Part shown: positions 20,601 to 29,336 of the stretch, piece after piece
Layout: every line of letters starts with the position of its first letter
Numbering within the stretch: the first letter of the stretch is position 1
Assembly: GCF_040448675.1 (NCBI RefSeq)
Contig: NZ_CP159289.1
Coordinates: forward strand, 6,865,001 to 6,929,000
Reading direction: 5' to 3'
DNA from: Dyadobacter sp. 676
GTDB lineage: Bacteria; Bacteroidota; Bacteroidia; Cytophagales; Spirosomataceae
Length of the DNA stretch: 64,000 bases
Notes under the pieces: model-generated
Database searches by the model: none
What the model was told of the DNA's origin: nothing
What the model saw: only the letters and a program-made list of their open reading frames with translations
Position numbers and translations under genes: made by a program

Positions 20601-23600
20601 AACGGTGAACCAAAGCGCTTTAAAGGTCGGGACGGTGTCTGGAATTATTTTAGCTGGTATGATGGGAATAAGATTGGTCTTCTTCAGTCCAAGACAATTG
20701 GTAACCAAACCACAACTTACGACTACAAGCCTTTGGTGGGGATTATCTCCATTAAAGATCCTGCCAGCTTTAACACGTTCTACGCATACGACGGCTTTAA
20801 TCGATTAATTACAGTAAAGGATCATTGGAACAACTTACTTCAATCAAACTCTTATAACCTAATTAATAGTTCGGGATGTAGTACACCCAAGTTAGTCTCT
20901 GAACCGATAGTTACTCCATCACTCTCATCGGGCAAATATAGCCGGGTAGTCATTATAGGAAACAGCATTACCAAGCTAGTAGCTCAGACTGGTTCTGATG
21001 GATGGCAATCGCCTGCGCTTAGTGCAGCCGGGGGCTGGGGAAGAGCATCATCCACACAAGCAAAAGACTTTGCGCATATCCTTGAAGCCCGTTTCAAACA
21101 ACTCGATCCTAACGCGCAGGTACTGCCGCTATGGGAGGCACCTTTTGAACGGGATTATATCAGCAGCCCTGCGGGTTGGGTTACTTACGATTTTACGGCC
21201 CTTCAAAACCGTATTAAGAATAGCTTTGGCTCGTCATCCTGGAAGCCTGACCTTGTCATTATCCGATTGGGAGAAAATGTTCTTGATACCGAGGTCGAGC
21301 TTAACAATTTCAAAGGAGCATATAACACGTTGATCGACAAAGTACTGGCAGTAAGTGCACCCGGCGCAAAAGTAATCCTGACCAATTCAATGTGGCCGGA
21401 CCAACCACTCGCTGATGCCAAAATTCAGCAAGTGGCGACTGAGCGTGGATTGCCCTTCGTAAGTCTGAGCGATATGATATCGAATCCTGTTTATCTGGCA
21501 GGAAACGACCCGGTATCCATGGCTGCGTTCCCTAACAACACGGGTGACCGGCATCCGGGCGACGCCGGGATGTTGGAGATCGCGGACCGCATCTGGAGTA
21601 AAGTTAAAAATGTCGATTTGCCATCGAACATCGGGGGTAATATCACCAAAGTCAGAATATATCCCCGTTCCGAAACTTGCTGTATCGCACGTATTGTCGG
21701 TAGTGTTATTCAAGGATCAAATGATATGTCCAGTCCCAATGGCTGGACTACCCTGGCCACTATAACTGAAACACCGGTTGCAGGATGGAATGAATACACT
21801 ATCCGGACAACTACTGCCTGGCGATATGTGCGGTTCCTGGCAGGGGCCAATTGCTATGGAGACATAAAGGAATTGGAGTTTTACAATGGAAATGTAAAAC
21901 TAAACGGATCAAGGTTTGGGTCTTCAACCGCTTACAACAACGATCCCGCCACTTACGGCTATAATGTGGTTTTTGATGGACAATTGACAAACGTTTGGAG
22001 TGGCACAGTTCCCGGCCCACAAAACTATGCAGGGCTAGATTTGGCGGGCTGCTCTTCCGTGACGGGCAGTATGATCTCCCCAGCCACTGTGGTGGGCACC
22101 CGTAGTACGACTAATCCAAGCCGGGTGATGATCCCCATCAGCGTCCGCACTTGTGCCCCGGCAGGTACCACCATCACCGGCGTAGAGATTTGGGCGAAGA
22201 CGACTTCCGGCAACTGGGATACCCGAATGGGATATGCGATAGCCGATGCCAGTGAAGCAGGTGTTTACAAGCTGTCCGCTGAGGAAGCAACCACCGCAGG
22301 TGCCCTCGGGAAGTGGGTGTCACCTCCACCTCTTGATCCGGGAACTTACCGCTTTTATGCCAGGGTATATGTCGGAACAACTTTCTACAAAAGTGACTCG
22401 CTTAACATCACCCTGAATGCCCCTCCTTCCACGGGCAATATCACCAAGGTACGATTGCACACCCGTCCCGAAACGTGCTGTACCGGTCGCATTATAGGTA
22501 GTGTTATCCAGGGATCGAATGATATTTCCAATGCCAATGGCTGGACGACACTGACCACGATCAGTGGAACACCTGTTGTGGGCTGGAACGAATATCCTAT
22601 TCAGACAACTACTACCTGGCGGTATGTACGGTTTTTAGCAGATTCGGATTGCTATGGGGATTTACAAGAACTGGAATTTTATAATGGAAATGTAAAACTG
22701 ACCGGGTCAAGCTTTGGATCATCAACTGCTTATACCAATGATCCAGCCAAGTGGGGCTATGCGGTAGTTTTTGATGGTCAGGTGGGACAAACGGCAAACG
22801 TTTGGAGTGGCACAGCTCCCGGCCCACAAAACCATGCAGGGCTAGATTTGGCGGGCTGCTCTTCCGTGACGGGCAGTATGATCTCCCCAGCCACTGTGGT
22901 GGGCACCCGTAGTACGACTAATCCAAGCCGGGTGATGATCCCCATCAGCGTCCGCACTTGTGCCCCGGCAGGTACCACCATCACCGGCGTAGAGATTTGG
23001 GCGAAGACGACTTCCGGCAACTGGGATACCCGAATGGGATATGCGATAGCCGATGCCAGTGAAGCAGGTGTTTACAAGCTGTCCGCTGAGGAAGCAACCA
23101 CCGCAGGTGCCCTCGGGAAGTGGGTGTCACCTCCACCTCTTGATCCGGGAACTTACCGCTTTTATGCCAGGGTATATGTCGGAACAACTTTCTACAAAAG
23201 TGACTCGCTTAACATCACCCTGAATGCCCCTCCTTCCACGGGCAATATCACCAAGGTACGATTGCACACCCGTCCCGAAACGTGCTGTACCGGTCGCATT
23301 ATAGGTAGTGTTATCCAGGGATCGAATGATATTTCCAATGCCAATGGCTGGACGACACTGACCACGATCAGTGGAACACCTGTTGTGGGCTGGAACGAAT
23401 ATCCTATTCAGACAACTACTACCTGGCGGTATGTACGGTTTTTAGCAGATTCGGATTGCTATGGGGATTTACAAGAACTGGAATTTTATAATGGAAATGT
23501 AAAACTGACCGGGTCAAGCTTTGGATCATCAACTGCTTATACCAATGATCCAGCCAAGTGGGGCTATGCGGTAGTTTTTGATGGTCAGGTGGGACAAACG

Positions 23601-25655
23601 GCAAACGTTTGGAGTGGCACAGCTCCCGGCCCACAAAACCATGCAGGGCTAGATTTGGCGGGCTGCTCTTCCGTGACGGGCAGTATGATCTCCCCAGCCA
23701 CTGTGGTGGGCACCCGTAGTACGACTAATCCAAGCCGGGTGATGATCCCCATCAGCGTCCGCACTTGTGCCCCGGCAGGTACCACCATCACCGGCGTAGA
23801 GATTTGGGCGAAGACGACTTCCGGCAACTGGGATACCCGAATGGGATATGCGATAGCCGATGCCAGTGAAGCAGGTGTTTACAAGCTGTCCGCTGAGGAA
23901 GCAACCACCGCAGGTGCCCTCGGGAAGTGGGTGTCACCTCCACCTCTTGATCCGGGAACTTACCGCTTTTATGCCAGGGTATATGTCGGAACAACTTTCT
24001 ACAAAAGTGACTCGCTTAACATCACCCTGAATGCCCCTCCTTCCACGGGCAATATCACCAAGGTACGATTGCACACCCGTCCCGAAACGTGCTGTACCGG
24101 TCGCATTATAGGTAGTGTTATCCAGGGATCGAATGATATTTCCAATGCCAATGGCTGGACGACACTGACCACGATCAGTGGAACACCTGTTGTGGGCTGG
24201 AACGAATATCCTATTCAGACAACTACTACCTGGCGGTATGTACGGTTTTTAGCAGATTCGGATTGCTATGGGGATTTACAAGAACTGGAATTTTATAATG
24301 GAAATGTAAAACTGACCGGGTCAAGCTTTGGATCATCAACTGCTTATACCAATGACCCAGCCAAGTGGGGCTATGCGGTAGTTTTTGATGGTCAGGTGGG
24401 ACAAACGGCAAACGTTTGGAGTGGCACAGCTCCCGGCCCACAAAACTATGCAGGGCTAGATTTGGCGGGCTGCTCTTCCGTGACGGGCAGTATGATCTCC
24501 CCAGCCACTGTGGTGGGCACCCGTAGTACGACTAATCCAAGCCGGGTGATGATCCCCATCAGCGTCCGCACTTGTGCCCCGGCAGGTACCACCATCACCG
24601 GCGTAGAGATTTGGGCGAAGACGACTTCCGGCAACTGGGATACCCGAATGGGATATGCGATAGCCGATGCCAGTGAAGCAGGTGTTTACAAGCTGTCCGC
24701 TGAGGAAGCAACCACCGCAGGTGCCCTCGGGAAGTGGGTGTCACCTCCACCTCTTGATCCGGGAACTTACCGCTTTTATGCCAGGGTATATGTCGGAACA
24801 ACTTTCTACAAAAGTGACTCGCTTAACATCACCCTGAATGCCCCTCCTTCCACGGGCAATATCACCAAGGTACGATTGCACACCCGTCCCGAAACGTGCT
24901 GTACCGGTCGCATTATAGGTAGTGTTATCCAGGGATCGAATGATATTTCCAATGCCAATGGCTGGACGACACTGACCACGATCAGTGGAACACCTGTTGT
25001 GGGCTGGAACGAATATCCTATTCAGACAACTACTACCTGGCGGTATGTACGGTTTTTAGCAGATTCGGATTGCTATGGGGATTTACAAGAACTGGAATTT
25101 TATAATGGAAATGTAAAACTGACCGGGTCAAGCTTTGGATCATCAACTGCTTATACCAATGATCCAGCCAAGTGGGGCTATGCGGTAGTTTTTGATGGTC
25201 AGGTGGGACAAACGGCAAACGTTTGGAGTGGCACAGCTCCCGGCCCACAAAACCATGCAGGGCTAGATTTGGCGGGCTGCTCTTCCGTGACGGGCAGTAT
25301 GATCTCCCCAGCCACTGTGGTGGGCACCCGTAGTACGACTAATCCAAGCCGGGTGATGATCCCCATCAGCGTCCGCACTTGTGCCCCGGCAGGTACCACC
25401 ATCACCGGCGTAGAGATTCGGGCGAAGACGACTTCCGGTGACTGGGATAACCTGATGGGGTATGCGATAGCCGATGCCAGTGAAGCAGGTGTTTACAAGC
25501 TGTCCGCTGAGGAAGCAACCACTCCGGGGGCCCTCGGGAAGTGGGTGTCACCTCCCCCTCTTGACCCGGGAACTTACCGCTTTTATGCCAGGGTATATGT
25601 CGGAACAACGTTCTACGAAACCGGTCCCATTGTCGTCACAATGAATGCCCCTTAG
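17613..25655 (+). CDS. giant RHS/SpvB-like surface protein with SGNH hydrolase domain and five discoidin/Ig-like repeats
   Basis: A 2680-residue protein. A long signal region (1-43, ending SLAQ) precedes a SpvB/RHS-type domain starting PNAASIGLYGEVPVSLYTG and running to about 1090, where YD-like repeats appear (FYAYDGFNRLITVKDHWNN). An SGNH hydrolase-like domain follows (about 1110-1330), with blocks IGNSI (1116), RLGENV (about 1218) and HPGDAGM (about 1313). Ser in GNS, Asn in GEN and Asp/His in the last block would form the active site. From residue 1342 come five repeats, each an F5/8 type C-like half (YVRFLADSDCYGDLQELEFY) and an Ig-like half (NPSRVMIPISVRTCAPAG). The protein ends directly after the last Ig half with no type IX sorting domain. 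It lies 47 nt behind the SdrD-like gene, probably the same transcript. Confidence 0.85.
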   Translation: MKAFIVPSRDSYVFSKTRIRQFIIYLNIFLLLWVGSGSISLAQFQKPDIGMPTPNAASIGLYGEVPVSLYTGTPNIDIPIYTIDEGKIKVPISLSYHASGVRVNQHPGWVGLNWNLNAGGAITRVVKGFHDETAYTAWLSSPENSYRHLGYYYKSSYLNSSNWDTKEFMKTLFEQKMSTAPPGQFSKLYADLQPDEFNFNFLGYSGKFYRDYDGSWVVGSETSMKVQLLANEFTKPGTELKYGEDEVTSNYFFYSYNGFIITTPDGTKYEFGGNTSAIEFSLPFFVDDSKDLSSSSSPGAGWMADTWYLKKITTTEGKIVEFNYEIAPLKEGKFIASFYRSLANKTTSGSGRIRGFLGAGVSYQCASYNTAYLDSTNHYNGTLQRPTYLKEIKFQKGKIIFDTETTNELPYKPHVFSAKYWTLRNNQAEPLTGPLPVAYKYYLTGGDLTEMQNKFFCFNCEFYSVRAELANNIVGNLKWRKLKAITIQANDAIATNKFSFDYVDNPNSRLYLTAINKISTIDANCKELYKFFYHHDTNNPLPDYLDKADQTDHWGFFNKNTYNLNSFPTNYENHKNASNQLTVLQEGTLSKIEFPTGGTSEFEYEPHDAYKYQKFNLDGSVTLDNSTSSVGGIRIKKIKINDGTQVKAKEYEYKFVDGTEKSSGILNGKPQYIYDVTLKVDEMTGATGTYSAHYVSSQNTLPLSANSSGSHIGYRQVKEKFGDGSYKVHQFTNYESSDGLHLDEAITNNQRIGDGASLYEEKNSLALERGKLLSESYYSKDNLLVSKRSFTYQRYNSRFARGLSANLFAICGDERIKVVQAYAYKNYAFQYFPQKVENYTYDQADTAKFTLDLVTYRYNGLGLQSEASNTRSGKTIRTLNKYVYDYETTTGSDEASQSILSMKNLGMDGVLVEQQVWNDENGTDAMASGNVNLFRRYNAASGYNNVQVERVYSFANPVPQTVVPLSLISSGLFKYNSGYTNLVGDFGSDNANGYTPNGEPKRFKGRDGVWNYFSWYDGNKIGLLQSKTIGNQTTTYDYKPLVGIISIKDPASFNTFYAYDGFNRLITVKDHWNNLLQSNSYNLINSSGCSTPKLVSEPIVTPSLSSGKYSRVVIIGNSITKLVAQTGSDGWQSPALSAAGGWGRASSTQAKDFAHILEARFKQLDPNAQVLPLWEAPFERDYISSPAGWVTYDFTALQNRIKNSFGSSSWKPDLVIIRLGENVLDTEVELNNFKGAYNTLIDKVLAVSAPGAKVILTNSMWPDQPLADAKIQQVATERGLPFVSLSDMISNPVYLAGNDPVSMAAFPNNTGDRHPGDAGMLEIADRIWSKVKNVDLPSNIGGNITKVRIYPRSETCCIARIVGSVIQGSNDMSSPNGWTTLATITETPVAGWNEYTIRTTTAWRYVRFLAGANCYGDIKELEFYNGNVKLNGSRFGSSTAYNNDPATYGYNVVFDGQLTNVWSGTVPGPQNYAGLDLAGCSSVTGSMISPATVVGTRSTTNPSRVMIPISVRTCAPAGTTITGVEIWAKTTSGNWDTRMGYAIADASEAGVYKLSAEEATTAGALGKWVSPPPLDPGTYRFYARVYVGTTFYKSDSLNITLNAPPSTGNITKVRLHTRPETCCTGRIIGSVIQGSNDISNANGWTTLTTISGTPVVGWNEYPIQTTTTWRYVRFLADSDCYGDLQELEFYNGNVKLTGSSFGSSTAYTNDPAKWGYAVVFDGQVGQTANVWSGTAPGPQNHAGLDLAGCSSVTGSMISPATVVGTRSTTNPSRVMIPISVRTCAPAGTTITGVEIWAKTTSGNWDTRMGYAIADASEAGVYKLSAEEATTAGALGKWVSPPPLDPGTYRFYARVYVGTTFYKSDSLNITLNAPPSTGNITKVRLHTRPETCCTGRIIGSVIQGSNDISNANGWTTLTTISGTPVVGWNEYPIQTTTTWRYVRFLADSDCYGDLQELEFYNGNVKLTGSSFGSSTAYTNDPAKWGYAVVFDGQVGQTANVWSGTAPGPQNHAGLDLAGCSSVTGSMISPATVVGTRSTTNPSRVMIPISVRTCAPAGTTITGVEIWAKTTSGNWDTRMGYAIADASEAGVYKLSAEEATTAGALGKWVSPPPLDPGTYRFYARVYVGTTFYKSDSLNITLNAPPSTGNITKVRLHTRPETCCTGRIIGSVIQGSNDISNANGWTTLTTISGTPVVGWNEYPIQTTTTWRYVRFLADSDCYGDLQELEFYNGNVKLTGSSFGSSTAYTNDPAKWGYAVVFDGQVGQTANVWSGTAPGPQNYAGLDLAGCSSVTGSMISPATVVGTRSTTNPSRVMIPISVRTCAPAGTTITGVEIWAKTTSGNWDTRMGYAIADASEAGVYKLSAEEATTAGALGKWVSPPPLDPGTYRFYARVYVGTTFYKSDSLNITLNAPPSTGNITKVRLHTRPETCCTGRIIGSVIQGSNDISNANGWTTLTTISGTPVVGWNEYPIQTTTTWRYVRFLADSDCYGDLQELEFYNGNVKLTGSSFGSSTAYTNDPAKWGYAVVFDGQVGQTANVWSGTAPGPQNHAGLDLAGCSSVTGSMISPATVVGTRSTTNPSRVMIPISVRTCAPAGTTITGVEIRAKTTSGDWDNLMGYAIADASEAGVYKLSAEEATTPGALGKWVSPPPLDPGTYRFYARVYVGTTFYETGPIVVTMNAP
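21636..25652 (+). repeat. five tandem repeats of about 807 bp inside the giant gene
   Basis: Units: 21636-22433 (798 bp), 22434-23240, 23241-24047, 24048-24854 (807 bp each) and 24855-25652. The three inner units and most of the fifth look identical at the DNA level except for rare changes (for example CATGCAGGG versus TATGCAGGG after the CCACAAAAC stretch). The first half of unit 1 and the last 230 bp of unit 5 are diverged. Diverged edges with a homogenised interior are expected from unequal crossing-over, so copy number is probably unstable. Confidence 0.95.
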
Positions 25656-25662
25656 GAAATTA

Positions 25663-25712
25663 TTTATAAAAGCTGGAAGTGAAAATGGTTTTTCACTTCC
25701 AGCTTTTATAAA
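25663..25712 (+). terminator. long perfect hairpin after the giant gene
   Basis: A 23-bp perfect stem (25663-25685 with 25690-25712; core AGCTGGAAGTGAAAA) with a 4-nt loop, 7 nt after the stop codon. Arms begin and end in A/T runs, so it can work as a bidirectional terminator. The 230 nt beyond it hold nothing I can identify. Confidence 0.8.
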
Positions 25713-25946
25713 TATCGAATTCAGCGTGATATCCAATTCAACTTGGCTAACCTCGAATCAATTCCCAGCCATTTGCCCGCAGATACCCCCAAGGAAATCC
25801 CCGATGCATATCGAATATGATCTCTTTTTGACATGCTTGCACCTTTCGAGCAACCAAGTCCCTCTAACCCAAAAGATGCCACTTCCCTGAAATGAAATTA
25901 GAGCATACTCCTAAATAGCCAATCAAGATGAAGGTATATCCTAAGT

Positions 25947-26138
25947 TTAGCTTCGTTGCCATATCCAGTTCCAGGCAAGCTGTTTCCAATTTTTTATCAT
26001 TGCCCCTTGGTTATTCTTCCACAACTTGGTTTTGAAGTGACAAAAGAACGCCTGGGCGTCAGTCTCAGGTACCCCTTGTTGCGAAAAATAAACCCTGACC
26101 TGAACTTCGTCAGGGGACACTGGTGTCCAAAACCAGTT
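25947..26138 (-). pseudogene. C-terminal gene remnant cut by the IS3 element
   Basis: About 60 codons ending at TAA 25947, with the pattern EVQVRVYFSQQGVPETDAQ, FFCHFKTKLW and IKNWKQLAWNWI. This 'YF..KG....AEKFF..F....W......MKNWK.A..NWI' pattern recurs at the C-terminus of small Bacteroidota DNA-binding or replication-type proteins. I know it by pattern only and give no function. The upstream part is lost at the left edge of the IS3 element near 26140. Confidence 0.45.
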
Positions 26139-26755
26139 GAGTGATGTGGTTCCGTTTTGGTTTACACTTTTGCGGGTGAATAAATATTTAAAGTTTGAAT
26201 TCTCATCCGGTTTGCCGATAATATTCAGCCTCAAAGGAGGCCGGATTCAGATAGTTTAAAGAGGAATGCAGCCTTCTTGTATTGTAGTATCCGTCAAAGT
26301 ACTCAAATAGGACGAGCTTCAATTTTTCTAGGCTCTCATATCCACCTTTCGGCATATTCAGCTCCGCCTTCAGCCTGCTCCAGAACGACTCCGCCCACGC
26401 ATTGTCGTACGGATCATCGGCGCGCGACATACTCTGTTTCAGTTTAAAGGTCCGGATCAATTTCTTCATTTTATACGAAAGATATTGGCCGCCGCGGTCT
26501 GAATGTACGATCATACCTGGCTTTACCTTCCGCTTCAAAAGAGCCCTTTCTAATGGCTCGCGAACAAGACTTTCTTGCATATTATCATCTAATTGCCAGC
26601 CAACTACCTGGCGTGAGAATAAATCAAGCCAGACACACAAATAAGCCCATTTGCCACCTTTTAGAGGCATATATGTAATATCGGAAACCCACACACAATT
26701 GGGTTTGCTTGGCTTAGGTTGATCCAGCAGAAGATTAGGGGATACCCGTTTCCCA

Positions 26756-26779
26756 TGCCTACTGTATCCGGCCTATCAA
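26756..26779 (+). repeat. IS66 left junction: 8-bp target duplication plus left terminal repeat
   Basis: TGCCTACT (26756-26763) is the target site, then GTATCCGGCCTATCAA (26764-26779) is the left inverted repeat. Both have exact partners at the right junction. Confidence 0.93.
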
Positions 26780-26835
26780 GTGCATATTTTTTAGCAGCGG
26801 CCGCCTGATTACTTTTGGCAAAAACATAACGCATT

Positions 26836-27114
26836 ATGGATCAGTCAGAAGAAATGTTCAAATTAGTGAGACAATGGCGTAAAAGTGGCCTGAGCCAAAG
26901 TGAATTCTGCAAGTTGCACGGCATGACAGTAGCTAAATTTGGCTATTGGGTCGGAAAGGAAAAGTTGGTTGAAAAAGCGACGGGTTTTGTTCGTATATCC
27001 GCCCAGCGTTCGGCCATGGACAATGCTTATGAAGTCATTTATCCAAATGGCGTGCAGGTAAATTATCAGGGCGGTGATCTGACGGTGCTCTCTGAGTTGA
27101 TCCGGCTTTACTAA
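26836..27114 (+). CDS. tnpA: IS66 family accessory protein TnpA
   Basis: A 92-residue protein with the IS66 TnpA look: MFKLVRQWRKSGLSQSEFC at the N-terminus (a helix-turn-helix-like segment) and YEVIYPNGVQVNY near the end. It is needed with TnpB for transposition in this family. The stop and the start of tnpB overlap by one base (27114), implying coupled translation. Confidence 0.85.
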   Translation: MDQSEEMFKLVRQWRKSGLSQSEFCKLHGMTVAKFGYWVGKEKLVEKATGFVRISAQRSAMDNAYEVIYPNGVQVNYQGGDLTVLSELIRLY

Positions 27115-27458
27115 TGTTTAGTCTGGGTTCATCCCACCAATATTATCTGTACCGAGGCGATTGCGATATGCGTAAAGGTTTTGATGGACTCTGTGGCCTG
27201 GTGGATTCCGAGTTAGGTAGAGTGGCCACCAGTGGCGAAGTTTTTATCTTTCTTAACCGAAGACGGACCCATCTTAAAATGCTGCATTGGGAGCCGGGAG
27301 GCTTTGTACTTTATTATAAAAGACTGGAAAGTGGCACCTTTCCCTCCCCTAAAAAACAGGCAACCGGAAGTATTTCTTGGAGCGAACTGGTGCTGATGAT
27401 CGAAGGAATCCAGGTACTGAAAAGCAGTCGTAGAAAGCGTTTTATTTTACAGCAATAA
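27114..27458 (+). CDS. tnpB: IS66 family Orf2 protein TnpB
   Basis: A 114-residue IS66 Orf2-like protein with the family features YLYRGDCDMRKGFDGLCGLV, IFLNRRRTHLKMLHWEPGGF and YYKRLESGTFP. It is intact, starts on the last base of tnpA and is followed 44 nt later by tnpC. Confidence 0.92.
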   Translation: MFSLGSSHQYYLYRGDCDMRKGFDGLCGLVDSELGRVATSGEVFIFLNRRRTHLKMLHWEPGGFVLYYKRLESGTFPSPKKQATGSISWSELVLMIEGIQVLKSSRRKRFILQQ

Positions 27459-27502
27459 GTGCTTTTGCTAGCTTTAAAGGCTGTTTTTCCGTACTTTTAA
27501 GT

Positions 27503-29011
27503 ATGCAAAATGCCCCGCTGGAAACGCTGGATAAAGACCAATTGCTCGCTCTTTTAAAAGAACGGGATCAGCAGATATCGGGTTTAACCCAGCAGAACGC
27601 ATACCTGGAATCTCAGGTAGAGATGTACAAACGGATGCAGTTCGGTCAAAAGCGTGAACGCTTTGAAGGAGATCCGGCCCAGATTGCGCTTCCCTTTGAA
27701 GCTCCTAGCGAACAGGCTGCTGCACAAGAAGAAATTCTGCATGAAAAAATCAGCTACATCCGTAAAAGGCCAAACCATAAGGGCCGTGCAGCACTGCCTT
27801 CTCATTTACCCGTCGAAGAGATCGAGATTTATCCTGCCGGTGATCTTTCTGAAATGGTATGTATCGGCAAGGAAGTTACTGAAGAGCTGGATTACGAACC
27901 CGCACGCTTTTTGATCAAAAGATATATACGCTATAAATATGCACCCAAAAATGGTGAAGGGGTCAGAATCGGTCAACTTCCCGAGCGGGTCATCGACAAA
28001 GGAATACCATCTGCGGGACTGCTGGCTAGCATTTTAACCGATAAATACCAAGACCACCTTCCACTTTACCGGCAGAAGCAGCGTTTTGCCAGGGAAAATA
28101 TCCAGATCGCATCTTCAACACTTGAAGGATGGACCAAAGAAGCGCTGATCAAGCTGGAACCGCTTTATGAGCAACTGGTCTTTGATATGAAATCGAAGGG
28201 CTATTGGCAGGTGGATGAAAGTCCGATTAAAGTACTGGAAACTGACAAGAAAGGCGCTTGCCATCAGGGATACTATTGGGTCTACCACAGCCCTTTGGAT
28301 GATGTCGTTCTCTTTGATTACCAACCGACAAGAGGCTCAGCAGGAGCGAAGACGATGTTGGAAAGCTTTAAGGGCTATCTACAGACGGACGGCTACGCAG
28401 TTTATGAAAAGCATGGGAAGCGGAAAGATGTTATCCATCTTGCTTGCTGGGCGCATGCGCGTCGGGAATTTGAACGGGCCCTGGACAACGACAAAACCAG
28501 GGCGCAAAAAGCACTATCGATGATCCAGCAACTGTACGCTGTGGAGCGGAAAGCCCGCCAACTGATGCTGGATGCTGTTGAAATCAAAGAGCTGCGGCTA
28601 ACAGAATCCCTTCCAGTTATCAACGAGCTGGGCAAATGGATCTTCGAACAAATTAAAAGTACGCTCCCAAAAAGCCAGATCGGAAAGGCGATGCAGTACA
28701 GTTACGGCCGTTGGGATGCACTCAGTGCCTACTTATACGACGGAAATCTGTTGATCGATAATAATCAAATTGAAAATTCTATACGCCCGTTGGCCCTGGG
28801 CCGGAAAAACTATTTATTCGCTGGCTCACACGAAGCAGCACAGCGGGCTGCTATGATCTACTCCTTCTTTGCTATCTGCAAAAAACACAACGTCAATCCC
28901 TACAATTGGCTAAAAAACACTCTACTAAACATCTCCACAATCAATCATAAAAACATCACTGACCTGTATCCGCAACACTTTAACAAGGTTCACCAATTAA
29001 CAAATACGTAG
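27503..29011 (+). CDS. tnpC: IS66 family transposase TnpC
   Basis: A 502-residue transposase. The N-terminal leucine-zipper-like region (LLALLKERDQQISGLTQQN) is followed by the zinc-binding/HTH region and the DDE domain: YWQVDESPIKVLE (first Asp), LQTDGYAVYEKHG (second Asp) and the final Glu near QIENSIRPLALGRKN. The C-terminal IS66_C part (IYSFFAICKKHNVNPYNWLK) matches the relic at 7237-7412. Full family length, no break. The stop is one base before the right inverted repeat. Confidence 0.95.
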   Translation: MQNAPLETLDKDQLLALLKERDQQISGLTQQNAYLESQVEMYKRMQFGQKRERFEGDPAQIALPFEAPSEQAAAQEEILHEKISYIRKRPNHKGRAALPSHLPVEEIEIYPAGDLSEMVCIGKEVTEELDYEPARFLIKRYIRYKYAPKNGEGVRIGQLPERVIDKGIPSAGLLASILTDKYQDHLPLYRQKQRFARENIQIASSTLEGWTKEALIKLEPLYEQLVFDMKSKGYWQVDESPIKVLETDKKGACHQGYYWVYHSPLDDVVLFDYQPTRGSAGAKTMLESFKGYLQTDGYAVYEKHGKRKDVIHLACWAHARREFERALDNDKTRAQKALSMIQQLYAVERKARQLMLDAVEIKELRLTESLPVINELGKWIFEQIKSTLPKSQIGKAMQYSYGRWDALSAYLYDGNLLIDNNQIENSIRPLALGRKNYLFAGSHEAAQRAAMIYSFFAICKKHNVNPYNWLKNTLLNISTINHKNITDLYPQHFNKVHQLTNT

Positions 29012-29035
29012 TTGATAGGCCGGATACTGCCTACT
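29012..29035 (+). repeat. IS66 right junction: right terminal repeat plus 8-bp target duplication
   Basis: TTGATAGGCCGGATAC (29012-29027) is the exact reverse complement of the left end and is followed by TGCCTACT (29028-29035), the second copy of the target site. Confidence 0.93.
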
Positions 29036-29336
29036 GTCTGTCGTTCTTGGAACGAATTTCGGCGGTTGAATAGCTCTCAAACCCTCTTTTCGCATTATTT
29101 TAACAACTTTCCTACGACCTATTTTTATACCCTTTTGTTTCAGAGATTCCTTAATGCGTCTGCTACCGTACCGCTTAAAATTCCGGATAAACTCAATCCG
29201 CACTTCATGCTTTGGCCGATTATATTTTTGTCAGCATTATGGCTTTCCCCTCGCCGATAGCGGTAATAAGCTGTACGGCTAACCTCAAAAAGTGAGTATA
29301 AATAATTGGTCTTGTGCGTCCGAGAAAGAGAGCATA

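Larger units (their letters stand above)
26764..29027 (+). mobile_element. complete IS66-family insertion sequence (2264 bp)
   Basis: An intact element with perfect 16-bp inverted ends (GTATCCGGCCTATCAA), an 8-bp target duplication TGCCTACT as is typical of IS66, and the three usual genes tnpA, tnpB and tnpC in order, all open. It sits inside orfB of an IS3 element. Perfect ends and open frames point to a recent insertion. Confidence 0.95.
26203..29330 (-). pseudogene. IS3-family transposase orfB, split by IS66 and frameshifted
   Basis: The N-terminal part runs from about 29330 to 29028 (AYYRYRRGESHNAD, then FKRYGSRRIKESLKQKGI, RRKVVKIMRKEGLRA). The C-terminal part runs 26763-26203 with the rve core (VWVSDITYMPLKGGKW, VHSDRGGQYLS, NAWAESFWSRLKAE). 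The two parts join in frame across the insertion once one copy of the 8-bp target duplication is removed (TTDSR|HGKRVSPNLLL). A separate one-base loss in a run of five A/T at 29225-29229 breaks the frame between GESHNAD and KYNRPKHEV. The element is therefore inactive. Confidence 0.85.

Noticed and set aside
22612..25608. Series of 62-80 codon frames on the minus strand repeated every 807 bp
   Set aside because: They arise only from the repetition of the coding unit on the other strand.
21636..25652. Regular repeats that might suggest a CRISPR array or a satellite
   Set aside because: The unit is 798-807 bp, fully coding in frame with the giant gene, and has no short repeat-spacer structure.
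25780..25800. A CCCCC-AAGG stretch after the giant gene as a fifth C-rich element
   Set aside because: It lacks the AAA, CACC and AACT blocks and is not followed by a gene at the expected distance.
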